Origin: an uncultured Bacilli bacterium
Lineage (GTDB): Bacteria; Bacillota_I; Bacilli_A; RF39; UBA660
Direction: 5' to 3'
Assembly: GCA_934162325.1 (NCBI GenBank)
Contig: CAKPIH010000010.1
Location: 1-34,193 of the forward strand
DNA: 34,193 nucleotides
Shown: positions 16,197-23,556 of the stretch, one piece after another
Position numbering within the stretch: position 1 is the stretch's first letter
Layout of the letters: the number at the start of each line of letters is the position of its first letter
Notes under the pieces: model-generated
Seen by the model: only the letters and a program-made list of their open reading frames with translations
Database searches by the model: none
Told to the model about the DNA's origin: nothing
Program-made: the position numbers and the translations under genes

Positions 16197-18120
16197 AAAA
16201 GATATCAAGAAAAATTTATTACCATATGTATTCTTATTAGTATTCTTTATAGGATGCCTAGTAGCATTTAAAATGTTCAACAACACAGTAAATGAACTTA
16301 CCTATGATGAATTCCTACAAGACTTAAATGGTGGTAAAATAACAGAATTAACAATTACACCAAAGGTAAGAACAGACACATATAAATTAACTGGTAAATT
16401 AGATGAATATAAAGATAACGAATACTTTATACTATATATTCCTCAATCAGAAGAATTTATATCAAAAATAACTGCCGCCAAAGAAGGAACAGGGTCTTTC
16501 AAATTAACCATAATAAATGATCCAGAAGCATCATCATGGTTAGTTGTAATAGCCAATGTAGTTCCATACATAATATTAGGTGGACTAGTAATTTGGGTAT
16601 TCACAAAACAACTAGGTGGTGGAAACAAATCTATGGACTTTGGAAAATCAAGAGCTAAACTAGTCGAAGAAAGTAAAGCAACATTCAAAGATGTAGCAGG
16701 TTTAACCGAAGAAAAAGAAGAAGTACAAGAATTAATAGACTTCCTAAAAAGCCCTAAGAAATTCACTAGTATGGGAGCAAGAATACCAAAAGGAGTTCTA
16801 TTAGTAGGCCCTCCAGGAACAGGTAAAACATTACTAGCAAGAGCCGTTGCCGGCGAAGCAAAAGTACCATTCTATTATATAAGTGGGTCAGACTTCGTAG
16901 AATTATTCGTAGGTATAGGTGCTTCAAGAGTAAGAGATATGTTTAAACAAGCAAAAATGAATGCTCCATGTTTAATATTTATCGATGAAATAGATGCTGT
17001 CGGAAGACAAAGAGGTACAGGACTTGGTGGAGGACATGACGAAAGAGAACAAACCCTTAACCAATTACTTACTGAAATGGATGGATTTGGTGCTAACGAA
17101 GGAATAATCATTATTGCCGCTACTAACAGACCAGACGTTCTAGATCCAGCATTATTAAGACCAGGAAGATTTGATAGACAAGTAACAGTAAGCTTACCAG
17201 ATAAAAATGCTAGAATAGAAATATTAAAAGTACACGCTAAAAACAAAATACTAGATAAAGGTATCACTTTAGAATATCTAGCCAAAAGAACTCCAGGCTT
17301 TTCCGGAGCAGACCTAGAAAACTTACTTAATGAAGCAGCATTACTTGCTGTAAGAAGAAATAAAAAAGCCATAACAATGGCTGAAATAGATGAAGCAACA
17401 GACAGAGTTCTTATGGGGCCTGCCAAAGTAACAAAGAAATATACAGACAAAGAAAAGAAATTAGTAGCCTTCCATGAAGCAGGTCATGCTGTAATGGGAT
17501 TAAAATTAGATGGTGCTAATGAAGTACAAAAGATAACAATTATCCCAAGAGGACATGCTGGTGGATACACTATGATGACTCCTAAAGAAGAATCATTTAA
17601 CTATACAAAAAATGAATTACTAGAATCAATCTGTGGATTACTAGGAGGAAGAGTAGCAGAAGAAGTAACATTCCACGAAATAACAACTGGTGCTCACGAT
17701 GACTTTAAAAAAGCAACAAAAATTGCCAGAAGTATGGTAACAGAATACGGAATGAGTTCTTTAGGACCAATGATGCTTGAAGAACCAGATGGAAATACAT
17801 TCTTAGGTAGAGATTATACAAAAAATAGAAATATTTCTGATACAGTAGCCCATGAAATAGATGAAGAAATGCGTTCAATAATTAATACTTGTTATGAAAA
17901 GACTAAAAAAATAATAAATGAAAATAAAGATTTATTAGCATTAATAGCCAATACACTTCTTGAAGAAGAAACAATAACAAAAGAAGAAATAGATTATCTA
18001 GTAGAACATGGTCACTTACCAGAAGAAAAATCCACTGAAGAATCTAAAGAAGATAATACAAAAGAAACAAATAAAAAAAATAAAAAAGAAGTAAAGAAAG
18101 AAGATACTAAATCAAAATAG
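16189..18120 (+). CDS. ftsH: ATP-dependent zinc metalloprotease FtsH
   Basis: 643 aa from ATG 16189, behind GAAGGAG and overlapping the tilS end. Two N-terminal membrane helices (about 10-27 and 116-138) flank an extracytoplasmic domain. The AAA+ module has Walker A GPPGTGKT (207-214), Walker B IFIDEIDAVG, and the second region of homology ATNRPDVLDPALLRPGRFD. The M41 peptidase domain has HEAGH at 429-433. The tail is Lys/Glu-rich and low-complexity. FtsH degrades misassembled membrane proteins and short-lived regulators. The stop codon TAG is the last base triplet before the IS element: the downstream terminator has been split by that insertion. Confidence 0.97.
   Translation: MNKKDIKKNLLPYVFLLVFFIGCLVAFKMFNNTVNELTYDEFLQDLNGGKITELTITPKVRTDTYKLTGKLDEYKDNEYFILYIPQSEEFISKITAAKEGTGSFKLTIINDPEASSWLVVIANVVPYIILGGLVIWVFTKQLGGGNKSMDFGKSRAKLVEESKATFKDVAGLTEEKEEVQELIDFLKSPKKFTSMGARIPKGVLLVGPPGTGKTLLARAVAGEAKVPFYYISGSDFVELFVGIGASRVRDMFKQAKMNAPCLIFIDEIDAVGRQRGTGLGGGHDEREQTLNQLLTEMDGFGANEGIIIIAATNRPDVLDPALLRPGRFDRQVTVSLPDKNARIEILKVHAKNKILDKGITLEYLAKRTPGFSGADLENLLNEAALLAVRRNKKAITMAEIDEATDRVLMGPAKVTKKYTDKEKKLVAFHEAGHAVMGLKLDGANEVQKITIIPRGHAGGYTMMTPKEESFNYTKNELLESICGLLGGRVAEEVTFHEITTGAHDDFKKATKIARSMVTEYGMSSLGPMMLEEPDGNTFLGRDYTKNRNISDTVAHEIDEEMRSIINTCYEKTKKIINENKDLLALIANTLLEEETITKEEIDYLVEHGHLPEEKSTEESKEDNTKETNKKNKKEVKKEDTKSK
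18107..18120 (+). repeat. Left copy of the 14-nt direct repeat flanking the IS
   Basis: CTAAATCAAAATAG occurs here and again at 19471-19484, exactly at the two ends of the IS (15 nt if the shared A before it is counted). It spans the ftsH stop codon. It corresponds to the loop plus three bases of each arm of the original terminator: AAGAAGATACTA (18098-18109) pairs perfectly with TAGTATCTTCTT (19482-19493). Confidence 0.9.
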
Positions 18121-18160
18121 TGAATTAGTCAACAAAAAGTAGACACTATAAAAAGATTTA

Positions 18161-19006
18161 TTAGAACCCCAGTTCGGTTTTATACTGAATTGGGGTTTTA
18201 TAATTTAATGAGCATGCTAAACGTTCATTATTATAATAATAAATATATGCATTAATAAATTCATCAAATGAATCATAACTATCAATATTCCAATCATTTA
18301 TAATTTCATCTTTAATCCAACCATTAATAGATTCCATTTTAGGATTATCTGTTGGAGTTCCTGCTCGACTCATTGAACGAATTATGTTATAATCTTTATG
18401 TGCATTTGTAAATGCCATTGAGGAATAAACTACTCCTTGATCACTATGCAAAGTTGTGGAGTAATTAATTCCTTTTATTTTGTCTAAAATTATATTTAAT
18501 CCTTCATAATAAGGATTTATTGAATTATGTTTTTTAGTATATGAATAAGCTAATATTTCTATATTAAATGCATCCATATATAAAACAGTATCATATAAGC
18601 AACCACGATATTTTATACATGTCATATCTGTAACTATTAATTCTAATGGTTTAGATACTTTCCAATTTCCTTTGACTAAATTGGGATATTTAATTGATTC
18701 TTTACCAGGTTTTTTATATTTATAATTTCTTACAACTGATTTTATTCCTAGAAATTTACAACATTTATGAACAAAATTATCAGATACATACCAACCAATA
18801 TCAACTCTTATTTGTCTGTTTATATGTCTATATCCCCATGATGGGTGCTTTTTATGATATTTTTTAACTAATTCACACATATCATTTCTATTTATTTCAT
18901 AATTATTTAAAATATCTTTTGTTTTTATCCATTTATAATAACCACTTCTTGATACATTCATTTCGATACATAAAGCTTTAACATTAAATTCTTTACTTAA
19001 TATCAA
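18161..19006 (-). CDS. IS3-family transposase OrfB (integrase catalytic domain)
   Basis: At least 281 aa. It begins with HTH_21-like sequence (FNVKALCIEMNVSRSGYYKW), then the rve integrase core. The DDE residues are visible as D127 (IVTDMT), D189 (LHSDQGVVYSS) and E215 (NPKMES). The end CSLNYKTPIQY-like segment is typical. The only local start is a TTG without a good SD. In the -1 frame the reading continues upstream through RWSNCNIQWFKEQEF to a slippery run of seven A followed by G (19084-19077). OrfB is therefore most likely made as an OrfAB fusion, as in other IS3 elements. Confidence 0.93.
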   Translation of the reverse strand: MILSKEFNVKALCIEMNVSRSGYYKWIKTKDILNNYEINRNDMCELVKKYHKKHPSWGYRHINRQIRVDIGWYVSDNFVHKCCKFLGIKSVVRNYKYKKPGKESIKYPNLVKGNWKVSKPLELIVTDMTCIKYRGCLYDTVLYMDAFNIEILAYSYTKKHNSINPYYEGLNIILDKIKGINYSTTLHSDQGVVYSSMAFTNAHKDYNIIRSMSRAGTPTDNPKMESINGWIKDEIINDWNIDSYDSFDEFINAYIYYYNNERLACSLNYKTPIQYKTELGF

Positions 19007-19008
19007 TA

Positions 19009-19386
19009 CTATTTCAAATTCTTGTTCTTTGAACCATTGAATATTACAATTTGACCATCTCCTTCCACCATGTAACCTTTTTTTAATCTTTCATTTTCAA
19101 TTCTTAACTTCATATTTTCATATTCTAATTTTTCTAAATCAGTTAATTGTTTTTTGCCTTGATATTTAGCTAATGGATTCCCAGGCTTTACTTTATTTTC
19201 TAATCCTTTTTCTCCATCTTTTAAATATTTTTGAATCCACGTATGAAGTAATCCAGAACTAATATCTAATTCTTTTCTAACATCTTCAGCAGTTTCATGA
19301 TTTATTAGTACTCTATTAACCGCTTTTAATTTTTCTTCTTTACTCCAATTTCTTTTTGGAGCAGAAATACCCTTAGGTCTTCCCAT
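19009..19386 (-). CDS. IS3-family transposase OrfA (HTH protein)
   Basis: 125 aa. HTH_Tnp_1-type domain (NWSKEEKLKAVNRVLINHE, then VRKELDISSGLLHTWIQKY), followed by a leucine-zipper-like helix (LTDLEKLEYENMKLRIENERLKK) that dimerises OrfA/OrfAB. The A7-G slippery sequence at 19084-19077 lies right after that helix, where IS3 elements shift frame. AAGGAG lies 8 nt before the ATG, and TATAAT lies upstream inside the IS. OrfA alone normally regulates transposition. Confidence 0.92.
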   Translation of the reverse strand: MGRPKGISAPKRNWSKEEKLKAVNRVLINHETAEDVRKELDISSGLLHTWIQKYLKDGEKGLENKVKPGNPLAKYQGKKQLTDLEKLEYENMKLRIENERLKKGYMVEGDGQIVIFNGSKNKNLK

Positions 19387-19470
19387 ATAATCATCTCCTT
19401 ATTTACATTATAACAAAAATAAAAGTAGATTACATCTTTTTTATGTGTCTACTTTTATTTTACCACTTCA

Positions 19471-19484
19471 CTAAATCAAAATAG
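19471..19484 (+). repeat. Right copy of the 14-nt direct repeat flanking the IS
   Basis: Same sequence as 18107-18120. It continues directly into TATCTTCTTTTATT, the 3' arm and T-tract of the interrupted terminator. Confidence 0.9.
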
Positions 19485-19493
19485 TATCTTCTT

Positions 19494-19805
19494 TTATTTA
19501 TCTGTATCATCATCAGGAAGCCTAATAATAAGTTCCCCATCTTTAGAATACATATACTTTTCTCTAGCATATCTAGCAACATATTCTGGATCTTTTAACT
19601 TTTTAATATCAGAATTAAGTTTATCCTCTTCATCTTTCAAAGTAACTAATTTTTCACTTAAATTCTTTTTTTCATTCTTAATTTCTATAATTTTACTAAC
19701 ATTAGAAAAGAAACTATAACTAAGAGAACCAATTATAGAACCAAATATAATAAAAAACAAAAATATTCTAGTCTTAGCCTTTTTATTCAACTTTTTCTTA
19801 GCCAT
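19494..19805 (-). CDS. divIC: Septum formation initiator DivIC/FtsB-like
   Basis: 103 aa. A basic cytoplasmic N-terminus (1-14), one membrane helix (about 14-34), a periplasm-side coiled coil (39-70: EIKNEKKNLSEKLVTLKDEE), then the family signature DPEYVARYAREKYMYSKDGE. It forms the FtsL-DivIC-DivIB division complex. The neighbourhood yabP-yabQ-divIC is that of Bacillus subtilis. It has its own promoter; its terminator is broken by the IS, so transcripts may now run into the element. Confidence 0.93.
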   Translation of the reverse strand: MAKKKLNKKAKTRIFLFFIIFGSIIGSLSYSFFSNVSKIIEIKNEKKNLSEKLVTLKDEEDKLNSDIKKLKDPEYVARYAREKYMYSKDGELIIRLPDDDTDK

Positions 19806-19827
19806 AATCTCCCACCTTTCTAAAAGA

Positions 19828-19856
19828 ATTATATCACACCTTATTTTTTTTTACAA
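19828..19856 (-). promoter_or_regulatory. Sigma-A-type promoter of divIC
   Basis: Leftward TTGTAA (19856-19851), 17-nt spacer, TATAAT (19833-19828) with TGn before it. It overlaps the 3' end of yabQ, so divIC can be made in vegetative cells independently of the spore genes. Confidence 0.85.
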
Positions 19857-20121
19857 TCAATTTTTTATAAATGACAAAAGATAACAAATAACCTGTAAAC
19901 ATAATCAAAAAAAAGTATAAATGCAAAATACCATTATTAATTTTAATAAGTATCAAAAAATATAATAAAGAAATAAAAATAACAAATAAAAAAGAAATTA
20001 TAATTCGATATACAATTTTCCCTTCATATAAAAACTTTTGATTAACTTCTAATAATATATAAAATATTATTCCATATATAAAAGAATATAATAGAGAAAA
20101 AATCTGAATCTTTAAAATCAT
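19834..20121 (-). CDS. yabQ: Spore cortex protein YabQ
   Basis: 95 aa, almost entirely membrane-embedded with about three helices (near 6-24, 38-60, 66-86). The IIFYILLEVNQ stretch and NNGILHLYFFLIMFTGYLL segment fit the YabQ pattern. In Bacillus subtilis YabQ localises to the forespore outer membrane and is needed for cortex formation. It starts in an ATGA overlap with yabP, as expected for the yabP-yabQ pair. Sequence conservation is modest; context carries much of the call. Confidence 0.85.
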   Translation of the reverse strand: MILKIQIFSLLYSFIYGIIFYILLEVNQKFLYEGKIVYRIIISFLFVIFISLLYFLILIKINNGILHLYFFLIMFTGYLLSFVIYKKLIVKKNKV

Positions 20122-20411
20122 TTAAATAATTTATTTAATAAAGAATTATCATTATCTTTTTTATTATTACTATCTAAATAAACCATACTATCAATTTTTC
20201 CTTTAATAGAAACATTTCCCTGATATGTATCAAGCTTAATAATTTCAAGTTCATTTCCTTTAATAACAAGATAACCAAGTGTTGTTTCCATCAAAAACTC
20301 TTCACTATCAAAACTTTCAATCTTTTTAACACCACTAATAACAATATTCTTTCTTTCTACTAAAGTAATACCATGATTAAAACCATTATCTACTTCTTTA
20401 ACTTTATCCAT
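20118..20411 (-). CDS. yabP: Sporulation protein YabP
   Basis: 97 aa from ATG 20411, which has GGGTGAT close upstream; an in-frame ATG at 20423 lies in the promoter-proximal block and probably outside the message. The sequence HGITLVERKNIVISGVKKI, then EEFLMETTLGYLVIKGNELE and GNVSIKGKIDSMVY, is the YabP/YqfC fold. It assembles a beta-rich coat/cortex-interface protein with YabQ in the mother cell. A sporulation-type promoter lies directly upstream. Confidence 0.94.
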   Translation of the reverse strand: MDKVKEVDNGFNHGITLVERKNIVISGVKKIESFDSEEFLMETTLGYLVIKGNELEIIKLDTYQGNVSIKGKIDSMVYLDSNNKKDNDNSLLNKLFK

Positions 20412-20426
20412 ATCATCACCCATAAA

Positions 20427-20455
20427 ATAATATGTTAAATAAATTCAATATATGA
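20427..20455 (-). promoter_or_regulatory. Sporulation (sigma-E-like) promoter of yabP-yabQ
   Basis: Leftward TCATATA (20455-20449), 14-nt spacer, CATATTAT (20434-20427), close to the sigma-E pattern (KMATATT, 14-15 nt, CATAYAHT). The block CATATTATTTTATGGGTGAT (20434-20415) is repeated exactly before yabG. Confidence 0.7.
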
Positions 20456-20479
20456 AAAAAACTACTATTAAAGTAGTTT
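20455..20479 (-). terminator. Intrinsic terminator of spoVG
   Basis: AAACTACT (20479-20472) pairs with AGTAGTTT (20466-20459), then a T run to 20455. The spoVG stop overlaps the stem. Confidence 0.88.
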
Positions 20480-20741
20480 ATTCTTCCATATTATTATATG
20501 CATCAAGGATTAAATCTTCAAATAACTTTCTAGTTTCCTTATTAATAGGATGTGCTGTGTCTCTATGACTTCCATCTGGAAGAGTCTTACTAGGCATTGC
20601 AATAAATAATCCATCATCACCCTCTAAAATTCTAATATCCTCAACTAAAAAGCATCCATCAATTAGAACTTTAGCAATTCCTCTCATCTTTGAATTTTCT
20701 TTTTTTTCAATTTTGACTAACTTGTCAAGTTTTAACTCCAT
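20478..20741 (-). CDS. spoVG: Septation/regulatory protein SpoVG
   Basis: 87 aa, usual size. The family core is plain: RGIAKVLIDGCFLVEDIRI, EGDDGLFIAMPSKTLPDGSH, RDTAHPINKETR. SpoVG is a small RNA/DNA-binding regulator with roles in asymmetric septation and envelope traits. AAGGAG lies 8 nt before the ATG. It is monocistronic, between its own promoter (20780-20808) and terminator. Confidence 0.97.
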   Translation of the reverse strand: MELKLDKLVKIEKKENSKMRGIAKVLIDGCFLVEDIRILEGDDGLFIAMPSKTLPDGSHRDTAHPINKETRKLFEDLILDAYNNMEE

Positions 20742-20779
20742 GTAATCAACTCCTTCTAGAAATAATACTTTCTAATTAC

Positions 20780-20808
20780 ATTGTATATTATTTAATAAAG
20801 AAAAGCAA
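20780..20808 (-). promoter_or_regulatory. Sigma-A-type promoter of spoVG
   Basis: TTGCTT (20808-20803), 17-nt spacer, TACAAT (20785-20780), leftward. Confidence 0.8.
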
Positions 20809-20825
20809 GTTTTTTTGCATAAATT

Positions 20826-21047
20826 TTACAATTTATCAAAAAAAAGTTCAATAGTATTAGTAAGAACATCTCTATAACTAAAACTTTTAACCTCATCACT
20901 ATCAGTTTTAATAATAAAAATATAATTATAAGTTTCTGATATCACTCCAGAATATTCTTCTTTTTTATTTCTACTACCATTATATATAATCTTAACATTA
21001 TCACCTAGTTTACTATCTATATTATTCTTAATTTTTTCAATAGTCAT
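20826..21047 (-). CDS. veg: Veg protein
   Basis: 73 aa with the DUF1021 pattern: IEKIKNNIDSKLGDNVKI near the start, YNGSRNKKEEYSGVISETYN in the middle, and SFSYRDVLTNTIELFF at the end. In Bacillus subtilis Veg stimulates biofilm gene expression and is linked to spore germination. The ATG lies 2 nt after the yabG stop with no clear SD, so it is coupled to yabG here. The yabG-veg order is as in Bacillus subtilis. Confidence 0.93.
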   Translation of the reverse strand: MTIEKIKNNIDSKLGDNVKIIYNGSRNKKEEYSGVISETYNYIFIIKTDSDEVKSFSYRDVLTNTIELFFDKL

Positions 21048-21049
21048 AA

Positions 21050-21811
21050 TTATCTAGGATACCCAATATACATAGTACCCTTAGTAATAATCCCCCCTAT
21101 TCCATCTGCTCCATATTTAGTTTTATCAAGTATTTTAATCAAATCAATATTATTATTTTTATCTGAAAAAGCAAGACAAGCCGCTATAATAGCAGGATCA
21201 AGTGCATGAATATTAATTCTTTTAGGACTTGAAGCAAAATTAGCACCTGCCTTAATTAGCTCTTCATAATTAGACTGACAAGCACCTGCTATTATAAACA
21301 ACTTTTCATGTGAACTTTCATATTTTCTAGCTTCTTTCACGGCCAAAACAAAATTACTAGTATTTTTATAATTACTACCACTTCTTTTCTTTCTATAATA
21401 AGCATCATGACCAGTAATAACTAAAATATCAGGATTATATTTTTTTAAATTATCATTTACAACCTCAATAAGATTATTTTCATCAGCATAAACTCCATAA
21501 GCCTTTAATCTATTTTTTTTATAAAAATTCATACATTTTTCTAAATATTCATTATCACCATCAATATGAAGAATTCTGCCGGGTAAATAAAAATACTCAT
21601 CTCTTTCTAATGACCTATACCCATCAATTTCTGGGGAAAAATCATCAATAGAATTAGAATTATATATTTTCAAATCATCACTAGGACTATCTGCAAATAA
21701 TCTAACTACTACCCCTTTTAAAAAATAAATGTCTTCCTTAATATCAATAATTTTAAATATAATATCATTATCATAAGATTTCCTAGTAACTAAATCACCA
21801 ATATTAAACAT
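21050..21811 (-). CDS. yabG: Sporulation-specific cysteine protease YabG
   Basis: 253 aa from ATG 21811, behind GGGTGAT; the ATG 12 nt earlier lies in the promoter-proximal block. An N-terminal SH3-like part (FNIGDLVTRKSYDND) precedes the catalytic region. Probable catalytic His is in VITGHDAYY and Cys in IAGACQSNYEELI, followed by AGANFASSPKRINIHALDP, all conserved in YabG. It processes spore coat proteins in the mother cell. A promoter block shared with yabP lies upstream, and a terminator separates it from rsmA. Confidence 0.96.
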   Translation of the reverse strand: MFNIGDLVTRKSYDNDIIFKIIDIKEDIYFLKGVVVRLFADSPSDDLKIYNSNSIDDFSPEIDGYRSLERDEYFYLPGRILHIDGDNEYLEKCMNFYKKNRLKAYGVYADENNLIEVVNDNLKKYNPDILVITGHDAYYRKKRSGSNYKNTSNFVLAVKEARKYESSHEKLFIIAGACQSNYEELIKAGANFASSPKRINIHALDPAIIAACLAFSDKNNNIDLIKILDKTKYGADGIGGIITKGTMYIGYPR

Positions 21812-21814
21812 ACT

Positions 21815-21834
21815 ATCACCCATAAAATAATATG
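21815..21834 (-). promoter_or_regulatory. Sporulation-type -10/leader block of yabG
   Basis: CATATTATTTTATGGGTGAT (21834-21815) is identical over 20 nt to the block before yabP. CATATTAT fits a sigma-E or sigma-K -10; the AT-rich upstream region leaves the -35 unclear. Confidence 0.65.
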
Positions 21835-21855
21835 ATATAAAAAAAAATATATAAC

Positions 21856-21879
21856 AAAAAAGAGCTACTTTAGTAACTC
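21856..21879 (-). terminator. Intrinsic terminator of rsmA
   Basis: GAGTTAC (21879-21873) pairs with GTAGCTC (21868-21862) with one G-U, then TTTTTT. The rsmA stop lies in the hairpin. Confidence 0.85.
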
Positions 21880-22665
21880 ATTTGAAATTTCAACAAAAAC
21901 ATCATATGGAATCTTTTCACTTCTCATGCTAAGATCATAACCATATTTTTCTAGTACTTTAGAAACAATATCTAAATTATATTTATTTATTAAATTATTT
22001 TTAATTGTCTTTCTCTTAAATTGAAAAGAATCTTTAACTAATTTATCAAAATGTTCAAAAGAAGTAAGTTCTTCAAGATTATCTTTTCTTATCATCTTAA
22101 TAACAGCAGAATCAACATTAGGAGTTGGATAAAAGGCCTTTCTATCAACATCAATAATTTTCACTATATCAAAATAATAATTAAGAAGAACAGTTATCTG
22201 ACCATATTCTTTTGTACCAACAGGAGCAGATAATCTCTCCGCCACCTCTTTTTGTATCATAATAACAATCTCATTAGCGGGTATAGTTTCCATAACAAAT
22301 TTACTAACAATTGGAGTAGTAATATAATATGGTAAATTAGCTACTATATAAATATTTTTATAATTATATTTCTTTAAATCTTCTTTAACATCACGATATA
22401 AAAAATCATCCCATATAATATCATAGTTATTAAATTCCAACAATTCTCTACTAAGAATTTTTTTTAACCTAGTATCAATTTCATATAAAAGTACAAAATC
22501 AGCCTTCTTAAGTAATTTTTTAGTTAAATTACCACTACCAGGTCCAATCTCAATAACCATATTATTTTCTTTATAATCAATAGCATTAGCAATATTATCA
22601 ACTATATTATCATCTATCAAAAAATTTTGCCCTAAACTTTTTCTAAAATCAAAATTATAAATCAT
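21865..22665 (-). CDS. rsmA: 16S rRNA (A1518/A1519) dimethyltransferase
   Basis: 266 aa (KsgA). FRKSLGQNFLID is the family N-terminus, GPGSG (41-45) the SAM loop, and NLPY at 110-113 the catalytic motif, followed by FYPTPNVDSAVIKM and the helical C-terminal domain FQFKRKTIKNNL. It dimethylates two adjacent adenosines near the 3' end of 16S rRNA late in 30S assembly. It starts in a TAATG overlap with the zinc-ribbon gene. Next to yabG, as in Bacillus subtilis. Confidence 0.97.
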   Translation of the reverse strand: MIYNFDFRKSLGQNFLIDDNIVDNIANAIDYKENNMVIEIGPGSGNLTKKLLKKADFVLLYEIDTRLKKILSRELLEFNNYDIIWDDFLYRDVKEDLKKYNYKNIYIVANLPYYITTPIVSKFVMETIPANEIVIMIQKEVAERLSAPVGTKEYGQITVLLNYYFDIVKIIDVDRKAFYPTPNVDSAVIKMIRKDNLEELTSFEHFDKLVKDSFQFKRKTIKNNLINKYNLDIVSKVLEKYGYDLSMRSEKIPYDVFVEISNELLK

Positions 22666-23060
22666 TAATATATAACAATAACAAAAATTTCAGTTAGTAT
22701 TAAAAATACTGAAATTAATGTTAATCCTAATCCAATTTTACCAATATTACTTTTTTTATTAACTAGAGCAAAAATTAAAGAAATAATCGTAAAGAACATC
22801 GTAGTACTAACAAAACCTAATCCATATATAATTCTTTCATAAGCTTTAGTATACATACCAACCTCACTTATATCATAAAAAAACAATGAAAAAGACAATA
22901 TAAAAGATATAATACTAAAAACTAAAGTAACAACATTAAAAAGTTTTATATTATTTTTTTTACTTTTTACTTTATTTTCACGTTTTTTTAATATAACACC
23001 ACAATTTAAACAAACATAAGCATCTTCATCAACCTTATTACCACAATTTGAACAATACAT
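22665..23060 (-). CDS. Zinc-ribbon membrane protein
   Basis: 131 aa. A zinc ribbon at the very N-terminus (C3-x2-C6 and C17-x2-C20: YCSNCG, VCLNCG) is followed by a basic linker and three hydrophobic helices (about 40-62, 76-98, 106-130). The zinc_ribbon_2-plus-membrane plan is common in uncharacterised Bacillota proteins. AGGAGG lies 7 nt before the ATG. It has its own promoter and is translationally coupled to rsmA. No specific function can be assigned. Confidence 0.8.
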   Translation of the reverse strand: MYCSNCGNKVDEDAYVCLNCGVILKKRENKVKSKKNNIKLFNVVTLVFSIISFILSFSLFFYDISEVGMYTKAYERIIYGLGFVSTTMFFTIISLIFALVNKKSNIGKIGLGLTLISVFLILTEIFVIVIY

Positions 23061-23081
23061 AAAAATTCCTCCTACTAGATA

Positions 23082-23110
23082 ATTTTACCACATAAAAAAA
23101 ATAGAATCAA
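23082..23110 (-). promoter_or_regulatory. Sigma-A-type promoter of the zinc-ribbon/rsmA operon
   Basis: TTGATT (23110-23105), 17-nt spacer, TAAAAT (23087-23082), leftward. It overlaps the rlmH terminator. Confidence 0.7.
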
Positions 23111-23125
23111 TAACTATGATTCTAT
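23093..23125 (-). terminator. Intrinsic terminator of the rplI-rlmH operon
   Basis: ATAGAATCA (23125-23117) pairs perfectly with TGATTCTAT (23109-23101), then a T run. The rlmH stop overlaps the stem. Confidence 0.9.
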
Positions 23126-23556
23126 TTATGATAAGTTTCATTATTTAATATTTTACATGATCTATAAATCTGTTCTAACAATACAACCCTAAATAGCTGA
23201 TGTGGAAAAGTAAATTTAGAAAATGATAATTTATAATTACTTATTTCTTTTATACTTTTATCTAAACCATCAGAGCCACCAACAATAAATATAATATTAG
23301 GACTAGTAATAAATATTTTATCTATTTTATTAGCAAGTTCTATAGAAGTAAGCATATTACCTTCAATCTCTAAAGTAATAACATAATCATTACTCTTAAT
23401 ATGTTGCTTAATTTTAATAGCTTCTTCTTTCATATTAGAGTCATTCACTTCAATAATATCTATTTTATAATACTTAGAAATCCTCTTTTCATAATCAGAA
23501 ATAGCATCTCTTAAATACTTTTCTTTAACTTTTCCAACACAAATAATCTTAATCAT
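23122..23556 (-). CDS. rlmH: 23S rRNA pseudouridine-1915 N3-methyltransferase
   Basis: 144 aa, a little shorter than the usual 155-160. SPOUT-fold signatures: IKIICVGKVKEKYLRDAISD at the start, FIVGGSDGLDKSI in the SAM knot, and the C-terminal LSFSKFTFPHQLFRVVLLEQIYR with a YHK end. It methylates pseudouridine 1915 in helix 69 of 23S rRNA. ATGA overlap with walJ; the walJ-rlmH pair is standard in Bacillota. Confidence 0.97.
   Translation of the reverse strand: MIKIICVGKVKEKYLRDAISDYEKRISKYYKIDIIEVNDSNMKEEAIKIKQHIKSNDYVITLEIEGNMLTSIELANKIDKIFITSPNIIFIVGGSDGLDKSIKEISNYKLSFSKFTFPHQLFRVVLLEQIYRSCKILNNETYHK

Larger units (their letters stand above)
18121..19470 (-). mobile_element. IS3-family insertion sequence, apparently intact (1350 bp)
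   Basis: The ends are imperfect inverted repeats starting TGAA: 18121-18146 and the complement of 19445-19470 match at 21 of 26 positions, with a common AAAAGTAGACAC block. Inside are orfA and orfB in the leftward direction, overlapping through a probable -1 frameshift. A complete DDE triad and matching ends suggest it can still move. A hairpin at 18165-18197 (AACCCCAGTTC with GAATTGGGGTT, T-rich after it) may block transcription entering from ftsH. Element boundaries are set by the inverted repeats and by the 14-nt flanking direct repeat. Confidence 0.9.
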
